Shown here: in pieces, positions 7,968 to 17,800 of the stretch
How positions within the stretch are numbered: position 1 is the stretch's first letter
Layout of the letters: each line of letters opens with the position of its first letter
Source of the DNA: Pseudomonas subflava
Lineage (GTDB): Bacteria > Pseudomonadota > Gammaproteobacteria > Pseudomonadales > Pseudomonadaceae
Length of the DNA: 64,000 nucleotides
Reading direction: 5' to 3'
Assembly (NCBI RefSeq): GCF_023823685.1
Contig: NZ_JAMXBF010000005.1
Coordinates: 124,001 to 188,000 of the forward strand
Notes under the pieces: model-generated
Database searches by the model: none
Seen by the model: only the letters and a program-made list of their open reading frames with translations
Told to the model about the DNA's origin: nothing
Made by a program: the position numbers and the translations under genes

Positions 7968-9567
7968 GCAGCAGGTGCGCGCCTACCACGCGCTGAGCAA
8001 GCACGCGCCGAATGCCTATGCGCCGGGCCCCGGTCAGCTCGACTGGGCGACCCAGCCCGCACCCTTCCGCCGCTACGCCGGCGCTCGTCTGATCGAGCTG
8101 TGGCAACGCTCGCTGGAGGAGACGCCGGGTTACGACACGCCGTTCGCCGGGCCGGTTGGCGCATCGGCGCCGCTGAGCCGCGCCAGCCTCTCGCAGTTGC
8201 TGTACGACAGCCTGGCCCTGTCGGCCTGGAAGGAGGCCGGTGGCAATCGCTGGGCGCTGCGAGTCAATCCTTCGTCCGGCAATCTGCATCCGACCGAAGC
8301 CTATCTGCTGCTGCCGCCGGGCAGCATCGAGGAGACAGGCCTGCTGGTGCATTACGCGCCGGATGCGCACGGCCTGGAGGTGCGTGCCGAACTGCCTGCG
8401 CCGTTGGGCGAGCAGTTGCAGGCCGCACTGCCGGCCGGCGGCTTCCTGCTCGGGCTGGCCGGCATTACCTGGCGCGAGGCCTGGAAGTACGGCGAGCGCG
8501 CCTATCGCTATTGCCAGCACGACCTGGGTCACGCGCTGGCCTGCCTGAGCATCGCCGCCGCGATCCAGGGCTGGCAGGTGCGCCTGCTGCGTGGTGTGGC
8601 CGAGGTACGGCTGGATGGCCTGCTGGGGCTGGATCGGGACGGCTTCCACGAGGCCGAGCATGGCAATTGCCTGCTGTGGGTCGGGCCGGAGCAGGCGACG
8701 GAGTTCGCCCTGCCCGAAACGCTGCTGCGCGGCCTGGCGGCGCTGGAGTTGAGCGGCGCACCCAATCGTCTGTCGCGCCGGTACCGTGGGTGGCCGGAGC
8801 TGACGCGGGTGCATGCGCTGTGCCGCGCGCCTGCCCTGACGGGGAGGAACTGGCAGGCGCCGAGAGGGCTCGACGGCAACGACAACCCCGGCCTGCCGCT
8901 GCGGCCGATCCTGCATCGGCGGCGCAGCGCTCAGGCGTTCGACGGTCGCAGCGGCATTCAGGCCGAGCTGCTGTTCGCCTGGCTGCGTCGTTTGCTGCCG
9001 GAACATTCGCCGGTGCCGTTTGCGCTGACCGGCGAGCCGGCGCACGTCGACCTGCTGCTGTTCGTACATCGCGTGCAGGGCCTGGAACCGGGCCTGTACT
9101 GGCTGGCCCGTTGCGATGGTCAGCCCCAGCCGGAGGGCCTGCGCGGTGACTTCGCCTGGCAGCGCGTGCATGAGGAACTGCCGCTGTACCGCCTGCTCGA
9201 AGGCGACGCCCGAGGCCTGGCCGGCTTCCTCTCCTGCGGCCAGGACATCGCCAGCGATGGCTGCGTGGCCCTGGCCATGCTGGCGCGCTTCGATACGGCG
9301 CTGGCCGCTGGTGCCTGGGGCTACCCGCGGCTGTACTGGGAGTGTGGGCAGCTCGGCCAGCTGCTGTACCTGGAGGCCGAGGCGGCGGGACTGTCCGGCA
9401 CTGGCATCGGCTGTTTCTTCGACGATCAGGTGCACGAATTGCTGGAACTGGCCGACAGCCGCTGGCAAAGCCTTTACCATTTCACCCTCGGTCGCGCGGT
9501 GTGGGATGAGCGCCTCACCAGCGCGCCGGCCTATGACGAATTGCGTGTGCCGAGGAGCGATGTATGA
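7957..9567 (+). CDS. SagB/ThcOx-type flavin oxidoreductase with two nitroreductase domains
   Basis: A 536-residue protein made of two nitroreductase-fold halves. The first half (about 70-230) has the FMN signature ALRVNPSSGNLHPTE, typical of SagB/ThcOx dehydrogenases. The second half (about 310-520) begins LHRRRSAQAFDG and ends with AGLSGTGIGCFFDD and FHFTLGRAVWDE, a nitroreductase C-terminus. In thiazole/oxazole peptide clusters SagB oxidises azolines, but no YcaO cyclodehydratase or precursor peptide lies within this window, so the enzyme probably has another job. ATG with GGGAGGAC upstream; overlaps GNAT by 11 bases and tesB by 4, so the genes are translationally linked. Confidence 0.85.
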   Translation: MDAEQQVRAYHALSKHAPNAYAPGPGQLDWATQPAPFRRYAGARLIELWQRSLEETPGYDTPFAGPVGASAPLSRASLSQLLYDSLALSAWKEAGGNRWALRVNPSSGNLHPTEAYLLLPPGSIEETGLLVHYAPDAHGLEVRAELPAPLGEQLQAALPAGGFLLGLAGITWREAWKYGERAYRYCQHDLGHALACLSIAAAIQGWQVRLLRGVAEVRLDGLLGLDRDGFHEAEHGNCLLWVGPEQATEFALPETLLRGLAALELSGAPNRLSRRYRGWPELTRVHALCRAPALTGRNWQAPRGLDGNDNPGLPLRPILHRRRSAQAFDGRSGIQAELLFAWLRRLLPEHSPVPFALTGEPAHVDLLLFVHRVQGLEPGLYWLARCDGQPQPEGLRGDFAWQRVHEELPLYRLLEGDARGLAGFLSCGQDIASDGCVALAMLARFDTALAAGAWGYPRLYWECGQLGQLLYLEAEAAGLSGTGIGCFFDDQVHELLELADSRWQSLYHFTLGRAVWDERLTSAPAYDELRVPRSDV

Positions 9568-10433
9568 GCCAAGTGCTGGATGATCTGGTGTCCCTGCTGA
9601 GCATGGAGCAGATCGAGGAGAACCTGTTCCGTGGGCGCAGCCAGGATCTGGGCTTCCGCCAGCTGTTCGGCGGTCAGGTGCTGGGCCAGTGCGTGTCGGC
9701 GGCCAACCAGACGGTGGAGCAGGCGCGCCACGTGCATTCACTGCACGGCTATTTCCTGCGCCCCGGCGACGCCAGCCTGCCGATCGTCTACCACGTCGAC
9801 CGCGTACGCGATGGCGGCAGCTTCAGTACCCGCCGGGTCACCGCGGTACAGAAGGGCCAGCCGATCTTCTTCTGCTCGGCCTCGTTCCAGGCCGACGAGG
9901 AGGGCTTCCACCATCAGTTGCCGATGCCCGAGGTGCCGGGGCCGGAGAATCTGCCCTCGGAGACCGACATCGCCCGCCAGGTGGCGCACCTGATCCCCGA
10001 GCGCATGCGCGACCGCATGATCAGCGAGAAGCCGATCGAGATCCGCCCGGTCACCCGCATCAACCCCTTCGCCCCCGAGCCGTGCGAGCCGATCAAGTAC
10101 GTGTGGTTCCGCGCCAATGGCCAGCTGCCGGACGAGCCGCAGCTGCACAAGCTGTTGCTGGCCTACGCCAGCGACTTCAACCTGCTGACCACCTCGATGC
10201 AGCCCCATGGCGTGTCGGTGTTCCAGAAGTTCATGCAGGTGGCCAGCCTCGACCATTCCCTGTGGTTCCACGCCAACCTGCGCATGGACGACTGGCTGCT
10301 GTACGCCATGGACAGCCCCTGGTCGGGCAATGCGCGTGGCTTCTCCCGCGCCAGCATCTTCGACCGCAGCGGGCGCTTGGTGGCCTCCTCGGCGCAGGAG
10401 GGGCTGACACGCCTGCGCCAGGATTGGAAATGA
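9564..10433 (+). CDS. tesB: Acyl-CoA thioesterase II (TesB)
   Basis: A 289-residue double-hotdog thioesterase that hydrolyses medium- and long-chain acyl-CoA to fatty acid and CoA. The N-terminal half has NLFRGRSQDLGFRQLFGGQVLGQ, the characteristic TesB opening, then HSLHGYFLRPGD (first hotdog helix). The C-terminal half contains SLDHSLWFHANLRMDDWLLY and SPWSGNARGFSRASIFDRSGRLVAS, containing the conserved Asp and Thr/Ser region of the active site. The length equals the family norm. ATGA overlap with both neighbours (SagB-like gene before, HAD gene after). Confidence 0.95.
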   Translation: MSQVLDDLVSLLSMEQIEENLFRGRSQDLGFRQLFGGQVLGQCVSAANQTVEQARHVHSLHGYFLRPGDASLPIVYHVDRVRDGGSFSTRRVTAVQKGQPIFFCSASFQADEEGFHHQLPMPEVPGPENLPSETDIARQVAHLIPERMRDRMISEKPIEIRPVTRINPFAPEPCEPIKYVWFRANGQLPDEPQLHKLLLAYASDFNLLTTSMQPHGVSVFQKFMQVASLDHSLWFHANLRMDDWLLYAMDSPWSGNARGFSRASIFDRSGRLVASSAQEGLTRLRQDWK

Positions 10434-11044
10434 AGTTAGCCGAGCGCCGCCACTGGGTATTCGACATGGACGGTACCCTGACGGTGGCCGTGCACGACTT
10501 CCCGGCGATCAAGCGCGCGCTGAACATTCCCCAGGAAGACGACATTCTCCATCACCTCGCCGCGCTGCCGGCGGACGAGGCGGCGGCCAAGCACGCCTGG
10601 CTGCTGGAGCACGAGCGCGAGCTGGCCATCGGCTCGGTGGCCGCTGTCGGCGCCGTGGATCTGGTGCGCGCGCTGCATGCGAGGGGTTGCCGTCTCGGCA
10701 TCCTCACCCGCAACGCCCATGAGCTGGCTCTGCTGACCCTCGAGGCCATCGGCCTCGGCGACTGCTTCGATTCGTCGGATGTGATCGGCCGCGGCGAGGC
10801 GATTCCCAAGCCCGACCCGGACGGTCTGCTGCAACTGGCATCGCGCTGGGGCGTGCCACCGAGCGAGCTGGTGATGGTCGGCGACTACCGCTTCGACCTC
10901 GACTGCGCCCGCGCCGCCGGCGCCCACGGCGTGCTGGTCAACCTGCCGGACAATCCCTGGCCGCAGCTGGCCGACCTGCACGCGCCGGACTGTGCGGCGC
11001 TGCTCGAGGCCCTCACGCCTCTGGGCGTGGAAGAGGAGCGCTGA
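10430..11044 (+). CDS. HAD-superfamily hydrolase (phosphoglycolate phosphatase-like)
   Basis: A 204-residue HAD phosphatase. Motif I is FDMDGTLT near residue 10 with the nucleophile and acid Asp; motif II is ILTRN (about 100); motif III is the Lys of KPDPDG (about 127); motif IV is MVGDYRFDLDCARAAG (about 146-161). The small cap sits between motifs I and II. The substrate is unknown. The start ATG shares ATGA with the tesB stop. It is the last gene of the GNAT-SagB-TesB-HAD operon and converges with the metallopeptidase gene, leaving only seven bases between stops. Confidence 0.9.
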   Translation: MKLAERRHWVFDMDGTLTVAVHDFPAIKRALNIPQEDDILHHLAALPADEAAAKHAWLLEHERELAIGSVAAVGAVDLVRALHARGCRLGILTRNAHELALLTLEAIGLGDCFDSSDVIGRGEAIPKPDPDGLLQLASRWGVPPSELVMVGDYRFDLDCARAAGAHGVLVNLPDNPWPQLADLHAPDCAALLEALTPLGVEEER

Positions 11045-11051
11045 GGCGCGG

Positions 11052-11921
11052 CTACAGCGCCTTCGCCTGGAAGGTATCGCAGCGCCCCGGCTGACCGCTG
11101 TCGAAGCCGGCCTTGAACCAGCGCACGCGCTGCGCCGAGGTGCCATGGGTGAAGGAGTCCGGCATCACGGTGCCGCGCGACTGCTTTTGCAGGCGATCGT
11201 CGCCGATGGCATTGGCGGCGTTCAGCGCCTCCTCCAGATCGCCCGGCTCCAGCCAGTTCAGGCGTTGCTGGGCGTGGTGCGCCCAGACCCCGGCCAGGCA
11301 GTCGGCCTGCAGTTCCTGACGCACCAGCAGACCGTTGTCGCCCTCCACCCGCTCGCCGCGCTGGCGCGCCGCGTTGACCTTGGCCGAGACGCCGAGCAGG
11401 GTCTGCACGTGGTGGCCGACCTCATGGGCGATCACATAGGCCTGGGCGAAGTCGCCGGCGGCGGAGAAGCGTGTCTCCATCTCGCGGAAGAACGAGAGGT
11501 CGAGATAGACCTGGCGATCACCGGGGCAGTAGAAGGGGCCGACGGCGGCGTCGGCGAAGCCGCAGGCCGAATTCACGCCGCCGCTGAAGAGGATGAGTTT
11601 CGGGTCCTGGTATTGCTTGCCGGCGGCCTGGAAGAGGGCGCGCCAGGTGTCCTCGGTGTCGCCGAGCACGGCGCGGACGAATTCGCTCTGCGGGTCGTTG
11701 GCCGCCGGCGCCTGTTGTTCCTGCACCGGCGCGCCCTGCTGCACGCCCTGGTTGAGCACGTTGCCGAGGATGGTCAGCGGGTCCTGGCCCATCAGCAGGC
11801 CGATCACCACCACCACGGCGATGCCGCCGAGGCCCAGGCCCCTGCCGCCGCCGAGGCGCATGCCACCGCGGCCGCGGGCGTCCACCACGTTATCGCTGCG
11901 TCTACCGCGTTCCCAGCGCAT
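11052..11921 (-). CDS. Neutral zinc metallopeptidase, YpfJ family
   Basis: A 289-residue membrane-anchored protein. A single hydrophobic segment (GIAVVVVIGLLMG, about 32-44) follows a short basic cytoplasmic tail. The C-terminal domain holds the zinc motif HEVGHH at about residue 166, preceded by FYCPGDRQVYLDLSFF and followed by QELQADCLAGVWAHH, whose Glu/Asp likely complete the metal site. All are diagnostic of the putative neutral zinc metallopeptidase family. The target protein is unknown. The central Gln/Ala-rich stretch (QQGAPVQEQQAPAAN) looks like a linker. Confidence 0.9.
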   Translation of the reverse strand: MRWERGRRSDNVVDARGRGGMRLGGGRGLGLGGIAVVVVIGLLMGQDPLTILGNVLNQGVQQGAPVQEQQAPAANDPQSEFVRAVLGDTEDTWRALFQAAGKQYQDPKLILFSGGVNSACGFADAAVGPFYCPGDRQVYLDLSFFREMETRFSAAGDFAQAYVIAHEVGHHVQTLLGVSAKVNAARQRGERVEGDNGLLVRQELQADCLAGVWAHHAQQRLNWLEPGDLEEALNAANAIGDDRLQKQSRGTVMPDSFTHGTSAQRVRWFKAGFDSGQPGRCDTFQAKAL

Positions 11922-11989
11922 GGCCGCGCTCCTTCAGTCTTCCGGAGCTGACAGTGTCGTCGCCGGGCGCGCGGTGCGCCAGCGCAGCG

Positions 11990-12421
11990 TCACTCGGCCG
12001 GATAGTCGGCCAGCACGCTCTCCTGGCCATACTTGTCCAGGCCGATCACCTGGTAGGCGTGCTGCATCCCGGTCTCCATGCCCGGCGAGCCGTGCGGCAT
12101 GCCCGGTACGGCGGCACCGAGCAGGTCGGGGCGGCCCTGCAGGGCGAGGATGTCGCGGGCCGGCACGTGGCCCTCGACGAACTTGCCGTCGATCACGCCG
12201 GTGTGGCACGAGGCCAGGCGCGGCGGTACGCCGAGACGCTGCTTGATCGCGCTCATGTCGGTCTCGACGTGATCGTTGACCTTGATGCCGTTCTCTTCCA
12301 GGTGGCTGATCCAGGCCTTGCAGCAGCCACAGTTGGCGTCGCGGTGGACGTCCATGGTGAGCGGCTCGGCGGCCTGGGCGGCGCTGGCGAAGAGGAGGGC
12401 GGCGAGAGGCATGAGGCGCAT
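11990..12421 (-). CDS. DUF411 periplasmic metal-binding protein
   Basis: A 143-residue exported protein: signal peptide MRLMPLAALLFASAAQAA, then TMDVHRDANCGCCKAWISHL with a CGCC cluster, the hallmark of DUF411 proteins, which are often found with copper-resistance genes. A further Cys-His (ASCHTGVIDG) and several Met/His residues (MPHGSPGMETGMQH) toward the C-terminus suggest soft-metal binding. GAGGAACTC precedes the ATG well. No copper operon adjoins it here, so a copper role is inference from the family. It runs in the same direction as the metallopeptidase gene, 68 bases upstream of it. Confidence 0.85.
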   Translation of the reverse strand: MRLMPLAALLFASAAQAAEPLTMDVHRDANCGCCKAWISHLEENGIKVNDHVETDMSAIKQRLGVPPRLASCHTGVIDGKFVEGHVPARDILALQGRPDLLGAAVPGMPHGSPGMETGMQHAYQVIGLDKYGQESVLADYPAE

Positions 12422-12547
12422 GACGAGTTCCTCGGGTGACGGGGTTGGCGGGAGGATACTCCGGCCGTGCGGGCCTCACACGCCGTGACTGTTTCCGTCT
12501 GCGTCCAGGCGGCCTATGCTCGCCCGGTGCCGCCAAGGAGAACCGCG

Positions 12548-12937
12548 ATGCTGCCCGTGCGCCTGTTCCTGATCGTCCAGATCCTGCTGCTGGCCGGCTT
12601 CGGCCTGGCCTATTTCGTTCGCCCGCAGGAGACCGCCAACCTCAGCGGCATGCTGCTGATGACGCCCGCCGCCGTCACCGACGTGCGCGCCTATTACGGC
12701 GGCCTGCAGCTGGCGCTGGCGGTGTGGCTGTTGCTGGCGTTGCTGCGCCTGGACCTGCTGCGCCCGGCGCTGATGCTGCTGGTGCTGCTTTACGCCACTC
12801 TGTGCGTCGCCCGCCTGAGCGGGCTGTGGCTGGACGGCGGCGCGCAGCAGACCTTCAACCTCTATGCGCTGCTGTTCGAGGGTGTCTCCGCCGCGCTGGC
12901 GTTCTGGCTGCTGCGGCGCGCTTCAGCGCCGGCGTAG
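12548..12937 (+). CDS. DUF4345-type small membrane protein
   Basis: A 129-residue protein with four hydrophobic segments (about 3-22, 44-64, 70-90, 102-122). I start at the ATG preceded by AAGGAG (12548) rather than the longer ORF from 12467. The FVRPQETANLSGMLL and DVRAYYGGLQLAL motifs fit DUF4345. Function is unknown. Its 3' end overlaps the convergent tetR-type gene by 15 bases. Confidence 0.78.
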   Translation: MLPVRLFLIVQILLLAGFGLAYFVRPQETANLSGMLLMTPAAVTDVRAYYGGLQLALAVWLLLALLRLDLLRPALMLLVLLYATLCVARLSGLWLDGGAQQTFNLYALLFEGVSAALAFWLLRRASAPA

Positions 12938-13558
12938 GGCGTGGCTGCAGCGCAGCATGTCGAGCAGGGCATCGACGAACTGCTCGGCCTGCGCCGCCAG
13001 CGAGTCGCCGCCCGGCGCCAACAGCCAGTTGGCCTGCAGGCCGTGGATATAGCCGTGCAGGCAGAGCGTGGCGCGGCGGCAATCGAGGTCGGCCGGCAGC
13101 TGGCCCTTGCTGACCGCATTACGTAACGATTTCTCGATACGCTCGTCGCACTCCACATGCAGCGCCTGCATCTTGTGGCGCAGGTCGCCGAGGTCATCGG
13201 TGTACTCGCACTTGTGCGCGAGGATTTCCTGGATGCGCCGGCTCTGCTCGTCCAGCTCCACGTTGCGCAGCAGGCGCACCAGCAGCTCGCGGGTCTGCCC
13301 CAGCGGGTTGGGCTCGTCCTCGCGTTCGCTGGCCTGGGCCAGCTCCTCCAGCGGCAGGTGCAGGCGCTCGAGCATGGCCTGGAACAGATCGACCTTGTTC
13401 TGGAAGTGCCAGTAGATGGCGCCGCGGGTCACGCCCGCGCCGCTGGCGATGTCGGCCAGCGAGGTGCGCGCCACGCCGCGCTCGTGGAACAGGTGTTCGG
13501 CGGCGTCGAGTATGCGCTGGCGGGTTTCTTCGGCTTCCTCTTTCGTGCGTCGGACCAT
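12923..13558 (-). CDS. ttgR: TetR-family repressor of the adjacent RND pump (TtgR-like)
   Basis: A 211-residue repressor. The N-terminal helix-turn-helix is ILDAAEHLFHERGVARTSLADIASGAGVTRGAIYWHFQNK (split here as residues 16-55), which matches TtgR/AcrR/NalC-type proteins. The C-terminal ligand domain includes LHGYIHGLQANWLLAP. It is transcribed away from ttgABC with a shared regulatory region holding a TtgR-type operator. In P. putida TtgR is released from DNA by antibiotics and plant flavonoids, derepressing both itself and the pump; the same circuit is inferred here. Confidence 0.9.
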   Translation of the reverse strand: MVRRTKEEAEETRQRILDAAEHLFHERGVARTSLADIASGAGVTRGAIYWHFQNKVDLFQAMLERLHLPLEELAQASEREDEPNPLGQTRELLVRLLRNVELDEQSRRIQEILAHKCEYTDDLGDLRHKMQALHVECDERIEKSLRNAVSKGQLPADLDCRRATLCLHGYIHGLQANWLLAPGGDSLAAQAEQFVDALLDMLRCSHALRRR

Positions 13559-13612
13559 GAGTGGGCAGTGTGTAAAGGTTGGGAAAAGTTACATGTACGG
13601 TCAGAATCCGCA

Positions 13613-13638
13613 TTTACAAACATTCTAGTATGTAAGTA
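13613..13638. promoter_or_regulatory. TtgR-type operator between ttgR and ttgABC
   Basis: TTTACAAACA and TATGTAAGTA flank a short spacer; TTACA (13614-13618) and TGTAA (13631-13635) form the inverted repeat. The following TATATTCCTTAGC resembles, from memory, the known P. putida ttgR-ttgA intergenic operator region. Overlap with the GTAAGTATATT promoter element would let the repressor block transcription in both directions. Confidence 0.75.
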
Positions 13639-13725
13639 TATTCCTTAGCCAGCTAAACAGTTTTCCTTCCCCTCCGCGTGCGGCCTGCTCTGGCTGCGCC
13701 GTTCCAAGACATGAGGTCGTTTCAG

Positions 13726-14856
13726 ATGCAGAAGAAGCCAGCCTTCGCAGCCATGGTTTCCGCCGTCGCACTGGCCACGTTGATGCTCGCCGGGTGCCAG
13801 GACGACGCCGCGCCGCCTCCCGCGCAGACGCCCAAGGTGGGCGTGGTCACGCTCGAGGCCCAGCCCTTCACGCTCACCACCGAGCTGCCGGGCCGCACCA
13901 GCGCCTTCCGCATCGCCGAGGTGCGGCCGCAGGTGGACGGCATCCTGCAGAAGCGCCTGTTCGAGGAGGGCTCGGAGGTCAAGGCCGGGCAGCAGCTGTA
14001 CCAGATCGATGCGTCCGTCTATCAGGCCAACTACAAGAGCGCCCAGGCCAACCTGGCCTCGACCCGTTCGCTGGCCGAGCGCTACGCCGACCTGGTCACC
14101 GACCAGGCCGTGAGCAAGCAGGCCTACGACGAGGCCAAGGCCGCCCAGCTCGCGGCGGAGGCGGCGCTGGACAAGGCGCGCATCGATCTGCGTTACACCA
14201 AGGTGCTGGCGCCCATCGCCGGCCGTGTCGGTCGCTCGGCCGTCACCGAGGGCGCGCTGGTCAACAACGGCCAGGCCAACGCCCTGGCGACCATCCAGCA
14301 GCTCGACCCGATCTACGTCGACGTCACCCAGCCGATCACCGACCTGCTGAGCCTGCGCCGCGACCTGGCCAGCGGCCGGCTGGAGAAGGCCGGCGACAAC
14401 GCCGCCAAGGTCCAGCTGAAGCTGGAAGACGGCAGCGAGTACGAGCACCCGGGCACCCTGGAATTCACCGAGGTGTCGGTGGACGAGGGCACCGGCTCGG
14501 TGGTGCTGCGCGCCATGTTCCCCAACCCCGATCACCTGCTGCTGCCGGGCATGTTCGTGCATGCGCAACTCAGCTCGGCGGTGGACCGTAAGGCCATTCT
14601 CGCGCCGCAGCAGGGCGTGACCCGCGACACCAAGGGCCAGGCCACCGCGCTGGTGGTGGGCGAGGGCAACAAGGTCGAGCTGCGCAAGCTGCGCGCCGAG
14701 CGCACCGCCGGCAATCGCTGGCTGGTGAGCGAGGGCCTGAAGCCGGGCGACCGGCTGATCACCGAGGGCCTGCAGTTCATCAAGCCGGGCGACGAAGTGA
14801 TTCCGGGCGAGGCGGGCAATGTCGCCGCCTCGAAAGACCTGGCCCAGAGCCGCTAA
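13726..14856 (+). CDS. ttgA: RND efflux periplasmic adaptor (TtgA/MexA-like)
   Basis: A 376-residue lipoprotein adaptor linking pump and outer-membrane channel. The start at MQKKPAFAAM has GAGGTCG at a good spacing, whereas the longer ORF does not. The lipobox is LAGC (Cys near residue 24). The barrel-sandwich/lipoyl and hairpin region includes TTELPGRTSAFRIAEVRPQ and LAERYADLVTDQAVSKQAYDEAKAAQL. IDLRYTKVLAPIAGRVGRS closes the lipoyl domain, then comes a beta-barrel with LPGMFVHAQL. First gene of ttgABC; nine bases separate it from ttgB. Confidence 0.95.
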   Translation: MQKKPAFAAMVSAVALATLMLAGCQDDAAPPPAQTPKVGVVTLEAQPFTLTTELPGRTSAFRIAEVRPQVDGILQKRLFEEGSEVKAGQQLYQIDASVYQANYKSAQANLASTRSLAERYADLVTDQAVSKQAYDEAKAAQLAAEAALDKARIDLRYTKVLAPIAGRVGRSAVTEGALVNNGQANALATIQQLDPIYVDVTQPITDLLSLRRDLASGRLEKAGDNAAKVQLKLEDGSEYEHPGTLEFTEVSVDEGTGSVVLRAMFPNPDHLLLPGMFVHAQLSSAVDRKAILAPQQGVTRDTKGQATALVVGEGNKVELRKLRAERTAGNRWLVSEGLKPGDRLITEGLQFIKPGDEVIPGEAGNVAASKDLAQSR

Positions 14857-14865
14857 GGAGCGCGT

Positions 14866-17800
14866 ATGTCGAAGTTCTTCATCGACAGGCCGATCTTCGC
14901 CTGGGTGATCGCGCTGGTGATCATGCTGGCCGGCGGTCTGTCCGTCCTCAAACTGCCGATTAACCAGTACCCGAGCATCGCCCCGCCCGCGGTCGGCATC
15001 CAGGTGTCCTACCCGGGCGCCTCGGCGCAGACGGTGCAGGACACCGTGGTGCAGGTGATCGAGCAGCAGCTCAACGGCATCGACGGCCTGCGCTACATCA
15101 GCTCGGAGAGCAACTCCGACGGCAGCATGAGCATCACCGCCACCTTCGAACAGGGCACCAACCCCGACATCGCCCAGGTGCAGGTGCAGAACAAGCTGCA
15201 GCTGGCTACTCCGCTGCTGCCCCAGGAGGTCCAGCAGCAGGGCATCCGCGTGACCAAGGCGGTGAAGAACTTCCTGCTGGTCATCGGCGTGGTGTCGACC
15301 AACGGCAACCAGACCCGCGAGGACCTGTCCAACTACATCGTCTCCAACCTGCAGGACCCGATCTCGCGGACCAAGGGCGTGGGCGACTTCCAGGTGTTCG
15401 GCGCACAGTACGCCATGCGCATCTGGCTCGATCCGGCGAAGCTGAACAACTTCAAGCTGACCCCGGTCGACGTGAAGAGCGCGATCCAGGCGCAGAACGT
15501 GCAGGTGTCCTCCGGCCAGTTCGGCGGCCTGCCGGCCGCGCCGGGCAACCAGCTCAACGCCACCATCATCGGCAAGACCCGCCTGCAGACGCCGGAAGAG
15601 TTCCGCGACATCCTGCTCAAGGTTGACCGCGACGGCTCCCAGGTGCGCCTGGGTGACGTGGCCAAGGTCGAGTTGGGTGGCGAGAACTACGCGATCAACG
15701 CCCAGTTCAACGGCATGCCGGCCTCCGGCCTGGCGATCAAGCTGGCCACCGGCGCCAACGCGCTGGACACCGCCAAGGCGGTGCGCGCGACCATCGCCAA
15801 CCTCGAGCCGTTCTTCCCAGATGGCATGGAAGTGGTGTTCCCCTACGACACCACGCCGGTGATCTCCGCCTCCATCGAGGGCGTGGTGCACACCCTGTTC
15901 GAGGCCATCGGCCTGGTGTTCCTGGTGATGTTCCTGTTCCTGCAGAACTTCCGGGCCACCATCATCCCCACCCTGGCGGTGCCGGTGGTGCTGCTCGGCA
16001 CCTTCGGCGTGCTGGCGGCCTTCGGCTTCTCCATCAACACCCTGACCATGTTCGCCATGGTCCTGGCCATCGGCCTCCTGGTGGACGACGCCATCGTGGT
16101 GGTGGAGAACGTCGAGCGGGTGATGCGCGAGGACGGGCTGTCGCCCAAGGAGGCGACCCGCAAGTCCATGGGCCAGATCCAGGGCGCGCTGGTGGGCATC
16201 GCCCTGGTGCTGTCCGCGGTGTTCCTGCCGATGGCCTTCTTCGGCGGCTCCACCGGGGTCATCTACAAGCAGTTCTCCATCACCATCGTCTCGGCCATGA
16301 CCCTGTCGGTGCTGGTGGCGCTGATCTTCACCCCGGCCCTGTGCGCCACGCTGCTCAAGCCCATCGACGGCGACCACCACGAGGCCAAGCGCGGCTTCTT
16401 CGGCTGGTTCAATCGCACCTTCGACCGCGGCAGCAACGCCTACCAGCGCGGCGTGTCGGCCATGCTCCGGCGCAAGGCGCCGTACCTGCTGCTGTACCTG
16501 GTGATCGTCGGCATCATGGTGTGGATGTTCACCCGCATCCCCACCGCGTTCCTCCCGGAAGAGGACCAGGGCGTGCTGTTCGCCCAGGTGCAGACCCCGG
16601 CCGGCTCCAGTGCCGAGCGCACCCAGGCGGTGGTCGACGACATGCGCCAGTACCTGCTCGAGGACGAGGCCAGCACGGTCAAATCGGTGTTCACCGTCAC
16701 CGGCTTCAACTTCGCCGGCCGCGGCCAGAGCTCGGGCATGGCCTTCATCATGCTCAAGCCCTGGGGCGACCGTCCGGGCGAGGAAAACGGCGTGGCCGCC
16801 CTGGCGCAGCGCGCGCAGCAGCACTTCTTCAGCTTCCGCGACGCCATGGTGTTCGCCTTCGCCCCGCCGGCGGTGATGGAGCTGGGCAACGCCACCGGCT
16901 TCAACCTGTTCCTGCAGGACCAGGCCGGCGTCGGCCACGAGGTGCTCAACCAGGCCCGCGACAAGTTCCTGCAGCTGGCCAACGAGCACCCCGTACTCGA
17001 CAGCGTGCGGGCCAACGGCCTGCGCGACGAGCCGCAGTACCAGCTGCTGATCGACGACGAGCGCGCCCGCGCCCTCGGCCTGTCGCTGGCGGAGATCAAC
17101 AGCACCCTGTCGATCGCCTGGGGCGCCAGCTACGTCAACGACTTCATCGACCACGGCCGGGTGAAGAAGGTGTACCTGCAGGGCCGGCCGGAATCGCGCA
17201 TGAGCCCGGAAGACCTGAACAAGTGGTACGTGCGCAACGACCAGGGCCAGATGGTGCCGTTCAGCGCCTTCGCCAGCGGCGAGTGGACCTACGGCCCGCC
17301 CAAGCTGTCGCGCTACAACGGCGTGTCGGCGGTGGAGATCCTCGGCGCGCCGGCACCGGGCTACAGCTCGGGCGATGCCATGGCCGCGGTCGAGGAAATC
17401 GCCAGCCAGCTGCCGGAAGGCGTGGGCTACGCCTGGACCGGCCTGTCCTACGAGGAACGCCTGTCCGGGGCCCAGGCGCCTGCGCTGTACGCGCTGTCGC
17501 TGCTGGTGGTGTTCCTCTGCCTGGCGGCCCTGTACGAGAGCTGGTCGATCCCCTTCTCGGTGATGCTGGTGGTGCCGCTGGGGATCATCGGCGCGCTGCT
17601 GTTCACCAGCCTGCGCGGCCTGTCCAACGACGTGTTCTTCCAGGTCGGCCTGCTCACCACCATCGGCCTGTCGGCGCGTAACGCGATCCTCATCGTCGAG
17701 TTCGCCAAGGCCCAGTACGAGCAGGGCATGAGTCTGTCCGAGGCGGCCATCGAGGCCTGCCGCATGCGTCTGCGCCCGATCGTGATGACCTCGCTGGCGT

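Noticed and set aside
9689-10429. Long N-terminal extension of the HAD gene through tesB
   Set aside because: This part is an Arg/Ala/Pro-rich shadow of tesB. The HAD protein starts at MKLAERRHWVFDMDGT with an ATGA overlap.
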